Of a stretch of DNA of 64,000 nucleotides, positions 1-12,545 are shown one piece after another. Numbering within the stretch: the first letter of the stretch is position 1; each line of letters starts with the position of its first letter. Source of the stretch: Effrenium voratum (Eukaryota > Sar > Dinophyceae > Suessiales > Symbiodiniaceae). Under the pieces are notes generated by a model. That model had not been told where the DNA came from, did not search any database, and was given only the letters and a program-made list of their open reading frames with translations. The DNA lies in assembly GCA_963377175.1 (NCBI GenBank), contig CAUJNA010003507.1, forward strand, positions 211,328-275,327, read 5' to 3'. The position numbers and the translations under genes are program-made.

Positions 1-247
1 GTTTATGCCAACCGGTGCTTGGCGCGGATTTTGTCCATCCACAGTATGTTTTTCAGGGTCCCTTAAAGGATACATGTGGGTCAGCTGAAAAATCATCTAT
101 ACCAGTTGATGTCGAGGATCGCCTTGCAAAGAAGGGGGCCTTTTTTGATGTATCCTGAAAGGAACGGAGTTTGTCGGGCTGTGGGAGGGGGTGTCAAGAA
201 TGGCAATTGGTGTTTTGTTGTCGGTTGTGTGACCCATGTACCGCCAG

Positions 248-353
248 GAGTGTGACAGATGTGCTTTGGCTTCAAAGCAGCCAGGCGCTGGTGCAGCGGA
301 CGGAGGCGGAGCCGCATCGCCTGGTGCCCCACGGCCGACTTCTGGTGGAGGCC
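248..353 (+). CDS. putative internal exon, unidentified protein
   Basis: The stretch opens after a CCGCCAG|G acceptor-like site and stays open with protein-like, GC-rich codons (begins SVTDVLWLQSSQALVQRTEA, then continues to a Leu-Val-Glu-Ala segment). A GC donor is possible right after the GCC codon at 351-353, and a GA donor about 15 bases further on is an alternative. The flanks show no comparable coding character. I do not recognise the family. The call rests on reading-frame quality and a dinoflagellate-type acceptor only, and the downstream end is uncertain. Confidence 0.3.
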
Positions 354-1838
354 GCGTGCAAACATTCGACGAAGGAAGGTTCCTTTCTTTCTTTTTTTGG
401 AACCCCGCTGTTGGTTGGGCTTAAAGCGAAACCGACCATTTCGGAGGTGCCCCAATTTTGACAGACCCAAACGGGTCTGATTCAATGTAAGAGTTGGAAC
501 CACCTCAAAGGTGGTTGGTAGAAGTTATCCCCACCTAAATGGGGTGGCATTTGGGATTGCTTGAAGGGGACGCCAAAAGGAAGCCAACCACCCTTGTTAA
601 GGGGTCCATGAGGACTTCCAAAAGGTGCAGTCAGACTAATCTTGGTTTGAGCTGGTGCAATGAGTGCTTGTGACCTTTGGCCGGTAGCCAACCCACTCTT
701 CGTAATGATCTGGAGTTTAAGTGTGTGTCTTGTCAGGATTTGTCGAGATGACTTCGACATGGTTTGGACGTGCTTGCTGTCAGGCTAGCGATGCGAATAT
801 ACAGCCATTTATAAGATCCTGGCCTTGAGACGAGATGGAAAGACTCACACCTCCGCACCTTTCACTCGTCCTAGGAAAACAATCTTGACATGTTGTCGTG
901 CCAGCCTTTGATGAACTTGGGTCAAGTAAAGCCACATAGTGCAATGTACAACTTGCAGATACCGTTGCCATGCGTTGCCCATGCCTCTCATTGGCATGAT
1001 GGTTTGGATCTGAGCACAAATTCGGACCCTTTGTGACCCTTTGTGGAACTTGAATGCGCTCCGCGCCGGGAGCAGTCCACGATGCAGCTTTGCCAATCTG
1101 CCAGGCCATTAGGGGCTTCGTCACGCAGGCGCCGCTTGCACCAATACGTATGCTTAAAAAACAGGTTTACCTGCACGGGTTTGGACAAGAGCTTACACTA
1201 GGATGCTTCACGGACCCGCTTGGGCAGCCAAGCAGAATCAATGGTTGGCATGGAGTCATGCGCAACAAGGAGTTTGTGAAAGTGGGAAGGTGTTGGGATC
1301 ATTCACTACTTCAACCTTAACTCGAGCTAGAGACAGCTGATCATGAAGCATGTAAGTAGGAATCTGCTGGAATCCCAACATTCTAAAACTCTTAGTGCAA
1401 TTTGTCCATTCGTATCAAGAAGCGCATGATTGGCTTGCAGAGAGTTCTTAACGCGTTGCTGCTCCTGATGACCAAATTAGGTTGCATCCGGGGCGTGTCA
1501 AGGCAGCGCACCCGTTTGTTCCGAAATACTGTGGTCCTTCATGTGTTGCTTAAAGACGTGGCTCAACTCAGTGACGTGCGCAGGAGATACCGGCTGTCAA
1601 GCCCAGCACTTTCTGAAGGTTTTTGGAAGACCATTTTTCACCATGTTGGGAGGGAGGGGTACGGTGCATGCCCACACTCGCCCCAACAATCGTTTCAACG
1701 TATTCCACAACCCCATGAATCATATAAGCCCTCTTGGTATCCCGGTACAGGAAACATGGGGGATTGAGGTATGTAGATGTGGTAGGTGCCCTATATGGTG
1801 TACCTCCCACCCCTTTTCCTTGGGTGCCTCTTTCGCAG
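354..1838. other. gene-poor stretch
   Basis: No convincing exon was seen. It holds short inverted repeats such as CCACCT/AGGTGG near 500-520 and a CCCCACC/GGGGTGG pair near 530-545. The ORFs here overlap on both strands with no splice signals or recognisable domains. Confidence 0.4.
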
Positions 1839-1917
1839 GTTCCAGCGCGGGGCCTCGCGATGCCAGAGCTGTGGCGGGCCCTGATGCAGCTGCTGCCCGA
1901 AGCCTCAGACTTCCGAG
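1839..1917 (+). CDS. putative internal exon, unidentified protein
   Basis: A pyrimidine-rich tract ends in TTTCGCAG|GTT, and the following frame reads VPARGLAMPELWRALMQLLP and continues to a GAG|GT donor at 1918. The segment is GC-rich with amphipathic helix-like residues, unlike its flanks. If the donor is not used the frame stays open to 2099. No family is recognised, and a neighbouring partner exon was not found. Confidence 0.4.
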
Positions 1918-4900
1918 GTCGCCGGTCAGACCCGGGTCCAACAAATGGGCTCCGATCGCTGGCACCGGAAAGGACACTCGTGTGGCTCTTGTGTGCATCG
2001 AACCCGTTGGGGTCACCGAACTTACAGACCCTTCCCGATTTCATCGATGCTTCTCTTCGGGAAATGGGTCAGGGCCCAGGAAATGTGGGTGGTTTTTGAA
2101 GAGGACGATGGGTGAAGAGAAGATTGCTTTTGTTCATTCCACCATGTTTCCTCCTTTTGTTGTTCCCCGTGAAAAGGGTCAACCCCAAAAAGGGTTCCCT
2201 TTTCCGCACTTGGCACTTTTGTTGGTGTCTCTTTGTGTTCCCTGCAACCAATTGGCGTTGACAGTTGGAACTTCCTCGAAAATGGTTGGTACAACCTAAA
2301 ACATGGTTGGTGGACATACCCAAATGATGTCACCTAAGAGCATCCCAAAATTAAGTTGCGCGTTTGGCTGTGTGTTGTGCATCCATAGGAGGTTGCACAG
2401 CATCGCAAGCGGCAAGCTCGATGTTTACCTTTCGCTCTAAAGCTGAAGCAACGTGTCAGTGCCAAGAGTTGATCCTTAAACGGCAATATACGGCAATGGC
2501 GAGAGCAACATGTTTCTTGCCACGCCCCTCATCAAAACATCTTTTGCCTCCCGAGTGTTCCAACGCGTGCCCTGCAAAGCACCTGCTTACATTATAATGA
2601 GCTCACATGTGGGTAAGCTAAGCTCATGACATGATGAAGGTCGTTCTACTTGAGTATTCATTTTTCAGGTTTTGGAGTTATGTTGCTTTCATTTGCTTAA
2701 GACCATGTTTTCAAACACATCCCCTGCTGGTTCTAAAGGGAGTCTATCACTACTGGACATATTTTCCTTGTTTTTCCGCGCAACTTAGCAAATGGTGATT
2801 TTCGCCCAGACAATGCTGGGGCGTTCTACCTCGGACGAAGCCAGGCTGAAGGCTGCTCCCACGGCACAGCGGGCCTTGTGGCCCGGGGCCAATGACAAGG
2901 AGGCAGGAATGGACTCTCGTTCTCAAAGGCCATCCCCGGCCTTCGCGCAGGAATTCGGAAATACATACCAGATTTATCTCATGTCTGTTGGTTAAAAGAC
3001 TTGTTCCTTTCCGCCAGCACCCCCCAATGGCTGGCCAATTGCCGGCACATCGATTTTGGGCAAAACGATGTCACTATATGTCTAAGTGACTGCAAAAGCA
3101 ATTTGCTATGAAGTATCACTCATGTGTACTTAGTGCAATTTGTGCAATGATACAAGTGACCTTCCAGGCTCCTTGGGGGGGGGGGTTACAGGGGAAAGGG
3201 GAGGATGGCAAATTTGAGGTTTGGAGGGCAAGTTTGAGGTTGGGAGGGGTTCCTGAGGAGCGTGTCACGGCGTGTCAGGGGGTGGCCAATTGCCGGCACA
3301 TGTACGTTGAACGGTCACTTTTCTGGGATATGAGCGTGTCACCAGCGTGTCGCCCCCCCCCCTCGCGCGTTGCATGTGCAATGATCATACATGGTAGCCC
3401 AACCCCTCAACTGGATCCCCTCTGGTATCCTGAAGTGACGTTTCAACAAAAGTGAGCTTTCACTGCACTTTGATGATGGCAAAACATCCATGCGACTACA
3501 AAACCATTTTTAAGCAAGTGCTGGTCAATTGCCGGCACTTCACCCGGGACGCCAATTACCGGCCATCGGGGGGGCCTGGCGGTTGTCCTTGACTTTTCCT
3601 TACAACCACCCACCAGAGAACTTCGAAGTCTGGCCAAGGAAGGAAGATACTGAAACAGTCGATCCGTTCTGGCGGAGTCTCGGCTCTGCCAGCTTGGCCA
3701 TCTTTTGCGATGGCCCCGATGTTGATGAATCGTTTGACCTGTGATTGAACGTCATCGAAGCGGCGGCAGTCTCTCTTTTCAGTCTCAAGCGTGTCTACGC
3801 CCAAGTGGGAAATGTGCGATGATCGCCAGGTCGAGGACTTGCAAATTTACCTGTGGCGGCACGGCCTCGCCCGCACCTCAGATCAGACATCGTGGTCCAG
3901 ACTTGGACTGATTTTAGGCAAGGACCCATATATGGTCACTTTCCTATCGCCCACCTCCCAGCCATTTCATTTCTAGATTCTGGAGTTGGGGATAGGTGAT
4001 AGGAAGAGACGGGAGAGAGGACAGGGTCTTCCCATTCACTCGCTTTTCTCACGAAACAATGAAGCGACGGCAGTGAACGAAGAGAGCGGATAGAGGAGAT
4101 TCCTTCATTGGCAAGCGACAATATGACTCCAAATCAAGTGGTTGCTGGGGATAGTCAGGGACCCTTTGTAGAAATGTCGGACCACAAAAGAAGGCACATG
4201 CGATGTTGCAATGGCCTTCCCAGAAAACATCAGACGGCGGTTGGCGGCTGGTGCCTTGGAAGGTGCCTTGGAAGGTGCCTTGGAAGCTCTCAGTTTTGCA
4301 ATTCGGCATCGGGCCTGTGAAGCCTGCCAGTCAACGCAAGTTGCACCAGGACTGCGCATGACAGCGCCAACGACAGCCGTTCTTTGTTTGCGAAGTTTGA
4401 AGGATTTGGCACGGCCGCCCAGGTTTGGCTTCTTGGTCATCCAGAACTGCAAGATTCGCGCGTCTCAAACGAAGAGAGAGGACTGCGGTTCGAAGCTGTC
4501 ATGTAGCCGTTTACCTGTGAGAGCTGCTTACCCTGACGTGAAGAGACGGCCTTGCGATAGGCTCGGACAACCGTTCTTCCGGTTTGTCTCAAAGTTGGGG
4601 AGCACCCAACCATGGGAGGGTCCTGTGGTTTCCCAAAGGCCCTGATTGCTATCCAATGCGTGCTTCCAACCCTTGAATTGCACTAGAGTGTGCGCAGTTC
4701 CACGTGCCCAGGGTGTCGGGAGTTGGGAGGGACCCCAAAAAACCGGGTACCTTCCTGCAAGCGGTGCGCACTGTGTTGACCCAGGTTACGATACCGAGCA
4801 AGCAAATTCACAGCGCCATGATTGAACCCCAGGAAGCCCCAGCGACACGGAGGCAAATGCCTTTTGGGGGCCGGGGACTTATGCGTTTTCTGCGACGCAT

Positions 4901-6987
4901 GCAAGCCCTTCGAGTCTTACACTGGGCTATGCGCAGCAGCGTAGCAATTGCACAACACGTGCTGATGTTGGTAAGACGCTCACATTATTGTCTTTTGCGG
5001 AGCACCGTTGCAAGGTCATGCTGCTTGTGGCCCAAGCTACTCGTGACCAGAAGAAGCAGTGTTGCTGGTGTTCAAAATGTTCTCTTGCACATCCCAGCGG
5101 TTTCACGGGTTGCCCCGCCAAGCCACCAAAGTCACAACAGTAGTCACGTCCAAATGCAACGCCGAGGTGGGCCATCGGCGAGCTGACCACGTTGGCCTGG
5201 GGCTCAGCCGGTCCTGCTAAGCCTTGGACAATATGCTGCCCGTGGATTGGCATGGAAACCAAACAGTGGCCTCAGAAAAAAAGGTTTTTCTAAGCACGTT
5301 TTTTGCCCGCGGTAGCATGTCAACCTAACTAACGGAGTGTAATGATCTCTCTGCCACGTTGCCACGGCACCTGACAGGGAAAGGGTCCCTGGAAATATAT
5401 TTGCCAGGTATCACCCACTGGTTCTATGCCTTTGGGTGTTGATGTGTTATGTTTTGTTCTTAGGCTACAATGAAAACAAGCGATTGGGACGCAGCAGTGG
5501 CTACCAATGCGGACACTCTGATTTCTTGCAGTTGATGGCCGGCGAGGTTCATCCAGATACATCATGGATATTCTGCAACACTAGAAACATCAAGGTACAT
5601 CATGGAGCGTAATTGGTATGGTTTGCTAGTTCTTGCTGGACTTGGACGTCATCAGGCACCTCTATCACAAGATCTTTGCAAGGACACTGTGAACGGATGG
5701 AGCGCCATCACTACCAACAGGAGCCAAGCATTGAGCTGTGGACGAAAGATCAACTTTGAGCCTGTTTCTGGGGGTATCAAAAGAATGGGGTTGTTTCCCA
5801 GGGTGAGAGTGAATAACAACAACTTGGGGCAAGCATTGAACCCCTTGGCCCTTCTCCCCGTTGGTTTGGTGGATTCACCGCTTAGAACTTCTCGACCCCA
5901 AAAAATACAAAGGTCCCCTTTCTACCAGGGTCAAGCAAAACACTTTGTGTCCGATGTCAAGGCGCAAGAGATGGCTGGCAGTCGTGGCACCGGGTCCATC
6001 CGGCTTCTACTCTATGCGTACAGGCGAGAGTGGGTCAGTTTCGACGATACGCGCAGGAAGCTTGTTTGTAACAGTTCCGGGAATAGTTGATTGAGGAAGA
6101 CCTGTTGTTATTGGGCACACCTGGGTGTCGGAGGCCTCTCAAAATCTTGGACATTATACACATGAATATGTACAGATGCTCCTTGTATGAACGTGATTCA
6201 TATCGTCGCTGCTAGTTTCTGACCAGGTGTTGATTGCAAGTGCAAGCAATGAAGAGAAGACAAAGTGATGGTTGAACGGAGCTTAGCATCATGCGGTTTA
6301 CGTTTCGCACTGCTCTCGATGTGCCTGGTTTTGATATAGTTGAAGGTGTGGGTGGGACAGACAACTGGTGTAAACAGCAATAGCAATGATAGCAATGATA
6401 CCATACATGACACGAAGACATCTCGCACTGGAAGCTTGTTATTCAAGTTAGTACGGGGCGATTTGGAAGCGTTGTTCGCTAAAACCTGTGCTATTGCCGA
6501 TGCCACACTTAGCCTGGTCTGTAGGTGTAAGAGCATAACGGCACTGTAGCTTCCAAGAGTTGAAACAAAATTGTGTTTTCGGAATTGTTTCTTTTCAAGC
6601 GCTCAAGTGGTCACGCAGCCTGAACTTTGCCCACGGACGCTTGACGCGCGCCTGAAGAGGCAAGTTCTGCCTTGGGTGCGATTGTTTTTTGTTTGTGCCA
6701 AATGTGGCTTGGTTTTGTTCGGTGCTGTTTGCCCTTTGATTTAGCTGTCGGCGTTAGTGCTGGAGTTAAATGCAGGCATTTGTGCTATCGTTGGTGCTGG
6801 CGTGTGGTGCTGTCCGCTTTCTTCCATATGGCAGTGGGTCAGCATAAATTCCCGATAGTTGCGCCTTCAACTTCACTCTGCTGCGTGGAGCTTTCCAGTG
6901 CTGAGGGTAGTGTTGGTGTTGTGACAATAAGTTGATGTGATCATTGAAGCTGATGGTATCTCAACATTGAGTTGCTCTCAAGTCAAG
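1918..6987. other. long gene-poor region
   Basis: Two weak exon-like islands lie here: 2845-2905 (+), with a frame reading ARLKAAPTAQRALWPG, and 4211-4450, where both strands stay open. The latter contains three tandem copies of GGTGCCTTGGAA at about 4250-4285. The 4704-5186 ORF (+) and its antisense partner at 4927-5262 have no recognisable domain. The remainder looks like intergenic or intronic DNA. Confidence 0.35.
3031..3565. repeat. GCCAATTGCCGGCAC-type dispersed repeat, three copies plus a variant
   Basis: Near-identical copies of GCCAATTGCCGGCAC occur at about 3033-3048 and 3283-3299, with a GTCAATTGCCGGCAC copy near 3522-3538, so the spacing is about 240-250 bases. A diverged relative (CCAATTACCGGCC) follows at about 3551. 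Another relative (GGCCAGTTGCCGGCACT) lies alone near 7869-7886. The motif contains the palindromes CAATTG and GCCGGC. It may mark a tandem or mobile repeat unit. No coding function is implied. Confidence 0.55.
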
Positions 6988-7141
6988 GAAGAACCCAGAG
7001 TGCTTCTTGTGGCAATGAGCGCACCCGCAGCTTTACCAGCGGCCCGCTGGCCAGGACAATTCTCCATTCTTTGGCGCAGACGCGTAGTGCGGCGGAGTAT
7101 GCCAAGGCGAGGTTTGCCCGCTCCTTGCTTCACTTTTGGCG
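6988..7141 (+). CDS. putative internal exon, unidentified protein
   Basis: After GTCAAG|G the frame runs through Ser/Arg-rich and then Ala/Arg-rich helix-like sequence (TILHSLAQTRSAAEYAKARF, then ARSLLHFW), with GC-rich third positions, to a possible TGGCG|GTGGGG donor. The first two bases complete a codon, so it would be a phase 1 internal exon. No family is recognised. An overlapping frame from 6937 is also open, so the reading frame is a judgement based on composition. Confidence 0.35.
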
Positions 7142-9770
7142 GTGGGGCAAGTGCTCAAACTCTTGGCAGTGTGCTTGGACCACGCCATGTCTGCGATTTA
7201 ATCTGAAACAATAGTCACTATGATACTATGCAAATGTCCAAAGATTGTGCATTTTGCAAACAGCCGCGAGATACCGGCGTTTTTCATATTCGCCCAGTCA
7301 ATAACCACCCCGTGTCTAAGAGCTAGCTGTTGCTTCCGCCCCCAGCAAACGAAGCTCACTGTGGAACTGACCGAAGGCATGACCGCCGGGGCCGGATGGA
7401 TTGCGCTGGCGATTGTCGTTTTCGCACCAGTTAAGTGGCGCTGTTATGAATGAGCAGAAGCACTCTGATAGTAAGATGAACATGGTATTGCGATTTGTAC
7501 TGGCCGGATGAACAGCCAACCCTGCACTTTTAATGTGCTAGTCCACCCCCTGTGAGTCCGCCTTGATTACATTTGCCAGTGCTATCCACCAGCCCAGCGC
7601 CCAAATGGGCATGTGTCCAGGCTCCAGATGAGAACGAGGAGGCACGCTGTCTTGTGCATTTGGCAATTTTGAAGCTGAGCACAGGCAGTCACTGACTGCC
7701 GAATGACTGAAGTGCCATATTACTTGAGCGTGCTCATGGCTACAGATCAACTGTTCGAGAAGAGCACACCCTGATTTGATTGCGGTGTCATCGTGGCCAT
7801 GCTCAAGTTATGTGCTTGGCCACCCAGTGTAAGGACGTGTCCAACCGCACACGTTCAAAATTGATAGTTGGCCAGTTGCCGGCACTGCAGCATTCACTTC
7901 TCCATCAGAATTGACCCTACTGCAGGCTGCAACTCAACATGTAAAGCCATGAAATTCCTCGCACAAGGTCCGGACACAGGGACCACTGCAAGAATTAACC
8001 TGCACTCCTACATGTGACTGCTGCAACACAGAGGACAGCCCTTGAGTCGTGAGCCGACGCCAGGAGCTGAACGGTAACTCCGAAGGCGCAGTTCGCTTCA
8101 GAGCTTGGGCGAATGGCAAGAAGGGTTTGAAACGTCGTGCTGGGGTGGAGCCTTGTGAGCTTCAGAGTGCCTGAGATGGGGGGAATTGCAGACGTTCGCA
8201 ATTCAGGCTGCAGGGCAAGCAGGAAAGATATCACCACACACTACAGCTGAGCGACGAGGGGAGAGATACACAGCAAGCTGTGTGGGTTTTGGACATTGGT
8301 TCCCGATTGCCTAGTTCCGCCCTTTATTTGTTTGTTGCAGGTGAGTTCCCTGTAACATGAACTACCCGAGCAAGGGTGTTCTTTTCTCATGCCATTGGGC
8401 AAGACATGGATGCACCAAAAACGTCGGCCAAACACATGCAGGCTCCACAGCGGCGCAGGTGCGCTTCCAGCGTTGAGGTCTCTCAACCGACCAGAGGGCT
8501 TTCGATTTGAGGGTGGAAGCTCCAAGCGGCTTGCTCCCATTGCTCTTTTGCTTATGGTTCGGCAGGTTTGAGGGTGGTCTTGCAGTGGCTGTGCCACGTC
8601 ACCGCCACTTCAACAGCACGAGGGGGCATGCACATGTTGAATGCTGCCTATTTTTGTGAGACATAGGTGCAAAGCCACTTGATGCATCCTGGCACCTTCA
8701 GTGTGACCTGTTTGACGTACGTCTCTAGCAGTTCATCGCCGCACAGGACCCAGGTCATGCAGCCCGCGCTGCCGCGTGGTCGGGGGACCAAGACGAACTC
8801 CCTAAACTCCCATTCACGGTATCTTCGCTTTCGTAGCATACATTCTCAGAGGCTGGATGCTGTTTTTGACTTCAAGGAAACCAGATACCAGCAGTTCACG
8901 CATGTGTTTGATATGGATGATTGGCAGCTCAGCTAAAGGAAGCTGGAGAGACCCCAAGTCTTGAGCAATCGATCGATTGCCTGCTAAAAACCAAAAAACT
9001 TGGTCAATGGGAGGGGTGCCACTTTTCTGCTGCCCAACCCTTTATGGACCAAGGTAATGGTGCCTTTCGGGTCAGTTCCAGTGCAGACACTCCAGACCTT
9101 TAGGATCCCTTCAGCATTTAAACAGCTCTGTGAAGCTAGATGCAGCTAAGAGCTTTATTTTGCAACTCCATGCAAATTCTAATCAAGCATAAGTTCAGCT
9201 CAATGTTATGTAAACAGCTCAAAAGTATGCTGTGTACTGTGGCAGCTCGAGCTCAAAACAAAAACGATTTTTCAGCACACGAGTAGTACGCGGCGGAGAA
9301 TACTTTGCCTGTAACAGCTTTGTTAATGGTCATTTGTTATTTTCGTTTGGCAGCAAACCATGAAACTCAGTCCTACTTGCAATTGAATACGAAATCTCAA
9401 TGATAAAAGTGCTTCATGTCCTTGTCGAACTGCATTGCACTTGCATCATGATGAACTCTCTTTACAGTTTTGCGTACATTAAATTTGCGAAGCAAAACAC
9501 TTGAATGGGTTTTGCCCCGAACCGAAGATTGATTTGTAACATCCCTCAAACAAGTTAGTTGATAGTCTTCAATCCTGCCCAGCCCTGAAGTCCCCCAAGG
9601 TTTTACAGTGCGCCTGTCTGACTGTCTGGTCGGAAGATCGAAGATAGACGATTTTCTACAACACAACCTTCAAGAAGCCACAAACCCGAATGCAGATTAG
9701 TTGCCCAAAGCAAGCATTGTGTGTTTGTGTGTGTGTCCCTGCCTGTCCTTTCACTTGCCCGTTGACCTAA
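7142..9770. other. gene-poor stretch
   Basis: No firm gene. A minus-strand frame at 8648-8839 (includes REFVLVPRPRGSAGCMTWVL) has protein-like composition, but it lacks clear splice sites and has an open plus-strand antisense frame (8667-8936). I treat it as unresolved, perhaps a fragment of an old gene or retroelement. From about 9720 the sequence passes into TG and TCTA simple repeats. Confidence 0.35.
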
Positions 9771-9774
9771 TGAT

Positions 9775-10020
9775 ATTTGCCTACCTATCTACCTATCTAG
9801 TGTAATCTAATCTATTCTGATCTAATCTAATCTAATCCAGAAAGCGGGTCTATCTACCTAACTATCTATCTATTTGTCTGGTTGTCTACCAACCTCTATT
9901 TATCTAGTCTATTCTAGCCTAATCTAGTCTAATCTAATCCAATCGACCACCTCTCTGTCTATCTGTATCTGTATATGTTGATCCTTGTACCTATCTACCT
10001 ATCTTTCCTATCAAACAATT
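9775..10020. repeat. TCTA/TAATC simple-repeat tract
   Basis: Degenerate runs of CTATCTAC and CTAATCTAAT fill this tract and continue after the AATC array, from about 10345 to 10615. They are low-complexity and no gene is supported. Confidence 0.8.
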
Positions 10021-10026
10021 CATCAA

Positions 10027-10344
<318 letters not shown>

Positions 10345-10346
<2 letters not shown>

Positions 10347-10615
10347 GTATCATCTATCTATCTAATCTCATCTATCTAGTCTCATCTATCTACCTATCTA
10401 TCTATCTGTCTGTCTATCTAACTATAGTTCCATCTATATGCCATTTGATCTATCGCTCTACCTCCGCACCTATCAATCCATAAATCTATCTATCCCTCTA
10501 TCCATCTGTATGTCTATGCACCTACGTATCGTTATATCTATCAGTATCTCTCTTCTACCGATCTATCAATATCCATCTATCTCTCTCTATCTATCTATCT
10601 ATCCATCTATGCAGA
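10345..10615. repeat. TCTA simple-repeat tract
   Basis: Imperfect CTAT/CTAC/CCAT tetranucleotide runs directly abut the retrotransposon remnant on its left. The tract is low-complexity with no gene. Confidence 0.8.
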
Positions 10616-10946
10616 CTTTGATCACGTTGCGCAGCCATCTGGGCAAAAGAACAATCCGCTGCTACAAGCCATGTCTGCGTGGTAGCGGAGCTCTACGGCA
10701 CGATTCAGGACACCAACAACCGGAGGAGGACTCCGAGGGTGATCCCCTACAGGAGGAGGAGAGCGCCGTGGGGCGAGCCACAGAGAGGCCCGGCTGGAGA
10801 ACGGGGCCAGGTGGCGGACAAGAAGGAGGTGGTGCTTGGAGCCAGAGCCAAGAGGAGCTGGCGCTGCTGGAGGTGGCTGACCGCCCTCGCGGCTTTGGGT
10901 TTCTACGCGGTGGACGGCCACTACGTGGTGATCGGGTTGGCCCTCG

Positions 10947-11684
10947 ATGACGGAGATGGAGCAGATCGTGAATGGCCTCAGACAGGTGCAGCAGCAACTG
11001 CAGGTGGTGCAGTCGGAGAACCAGCAGCTGCGGGACAAGGCCCATCAGGGGGCACCGGGAGCGCTGGGTCCATGGAGGTGATCGCGGCTGCAGAAACTGC
11101 CGGAGGCGTTGGAGAAGATGAGCAGAGGGGGTCGAGGCCTGATCGACCAGAAAGGGCTTGGTAAGCCCCAGATCTTGGGAGAAGATGCGGAGGCGAGATT
11201 TCGGGTCTGGGCGGTGAAGCTCGAGGACTATGTGGCGGGCGTCTTTGGTGGGAAGGCGCGAGAGGTGTTGGAATGGGCCGCCGGGAGTGAGCTGGCCATC
11301 ACGGAGCACGAGGTGGATGCGACGTTTGGGGTGGCGGCGGATCTCACGGATCAGTGGGAGGTCACGGAGTTTGATCACCAGCTCTACACCGTCCTGAGGT
11401 CGACGACGGAGGGGGTGGCCTTTGACGTCATCGGGAAGGTGCTGGACTGGAGGCGTGGAGGTTGCTCCACAAGAAGTACAACCCGGCGACGGGTGGGCGG
11501 AAGCGGATCATGCTCCAAGCTTTGACGAGCCCGGAGAGAGCCAGCTATGAGAACCTCGGAGCCGCCCTAGAGAGATGGAAGGCCTTGAGAGGCCGCTATA
11601 ATAAGAAGAAGGATCAATTTGGGCGCCGCGAGGATTTGCCCGACTCGCTCGCTATGAATGCCTTAGAAAAATTGGTCCCGAAGG
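10947..11684 (+). pseudogene. copia-type gag, broken
   Basis: The frame begins MTEMEQIVNGLRQVQQQLQ, a coiled-coil start typical of gag in these elements. It hits a TGA at 11079, resumes in the same frame (LPEALEKM, then GLGKPQILGEDAEARFRVWA), and runs to about 11450. A one-base shift then moves to another frame, which reads LLHKKYNP, later ERWKALRGRYNKKKD and MNALEKLVPK. The sequence breaks off there at the deletion junction with RNase H. The gag assignment follows from position and from this conserved layout in dinoflagellate copia elements. It is an inference from family knowledge rather than a database match. Confidence 0.7.
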
Positions 11685-12077
11685 GGAGATCCGGTGACTC
11701 GGAGGAGCACTACGGGATCGGTGGTGAAGAACGGCGAGCGCACGCTGATGGTGAAGGGGACGACGGTGGTGGCCCTGTCGTCCTCGGAGGCGGAGTACTA
11801 TGGGATGTGCAGGACGGCCACGCTGGGCGAGTTCATGCGGGGCGTGGCGGAGTTTTGGACGGGGGCGATCAAGCCTTTGACCTTGAAGGTAGACAGCAGT
11901 GCGGCAAAGGCGATGTCTGAGCGCAGAGGAGTTGGGCGCACGAGGCATGTGCAAGCCAGATACCTCTGGCTTCAGATGAGGGTCTGCGAGAAGCTGCTGG
12001 TGGTGGACAAGGTGAAGGGCAAGGTCAACGACGCGGACCTCGTCACGAAGGTGCAGCCCGGAGCGGCTCGGCTATGA
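11682..12077 (+). pseudogene. copia-type RNase H C-terminal fragment
   Basis: The frame reads GDPVTRRSTTGSVV, then VVALSSSEAEYYGM, VDSSAAKAMSERRGVGRTRH, YLWLQ and finally NDADLVTK, which are the consecutive landmarks of Ty1/copia RNase H at the end of pol. The catalytic Glu (SEAEYY) and the two later Asp residues (VDSSAA, DADLVTK) are visible. The segment that would supply the first catalytic Asp lies upstream of the deletion and is lost. The frame ends at a TGA at 12075-12077, probably the original pol terminus. Confidence 0.85.
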
Positions 12078-12179
12078 GAAAGCCGAACGCAAGGGCCACA
12101 AAGGGCTCACGTTTTAGGGTGATGCCGCAAGAGGTGGCTCCCCTTTTTGGCATCCAGGGGGCGTGCCACACAATTCAGC

Positions 12180-12545
12180 GCACAACCCTCTAACGTGTCG
12201 CGCCTGCACGAAATTAACACTGTGCTCCAAAGTGATGTGTTTGCCGCGGAATCTGCATGTGAAAGTCCAGAATACCGCGCTTGCCGCGCAAATCAGCGCC
12301 TGCAGTGAGACGCTCCAAACTGCTGAGCCTGCTCCGGAATTCAACACGCGGCCACACAAAGTGCTGCGCCTGCCACTAAATCAACGCTATTAGCTCCAAC
12401 GTTCTGCACCTGCGATGAAAGCTGCACGTCACAGTCCAAAATTCTGCACATGCCGCGCAAATACATGCTGCAAAGGGCTGCGCCTGCCACGGAATTTGAT
12501 CACAGCGCTCCAAAGCTCTGCGCCTGTTGCGCAAAGTAGGGAGGC
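12180..12545. repeat. degenerate tandem repeat next to the copia remnant
   Basis: About eight to ten imperfect copies of a 30-50 base unit can be followed, with recurring landmarks GCTCCAAA, CTGCGCCTGCC and GCGCAAAT/GGAATT. The copies are too diverged for exact borders. It starts about 100 bases after the pol stop and could be the relic of an LTR or an independent satellite. Confidence 0.6.

Larger units (their letters stand above)
10625..12110 (+). mobile_element. Ty1/copia-like retrotransposon remnant, internally deleted
   Basis: A GC-rich block starts abruptly after simple repeats. It carries a gag-like region (about 10947-11681) joined directly to a copia-type RNase H end (11682-12077). 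Protease, integrase and reverse transcriptase are missing, so about three kilobases have been lost at the junction near 11681. An in-frame stop (11079-11081), a frameshift near 11430-11455 and a frame change at the junction show it is dead. Flanking LTRs could not be identified by eye. The upstream part (10630-10946) is also GC-rich with several open frames and may be 5' leader or an unrecognised gag N-terminus. Confidence 0.8.
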
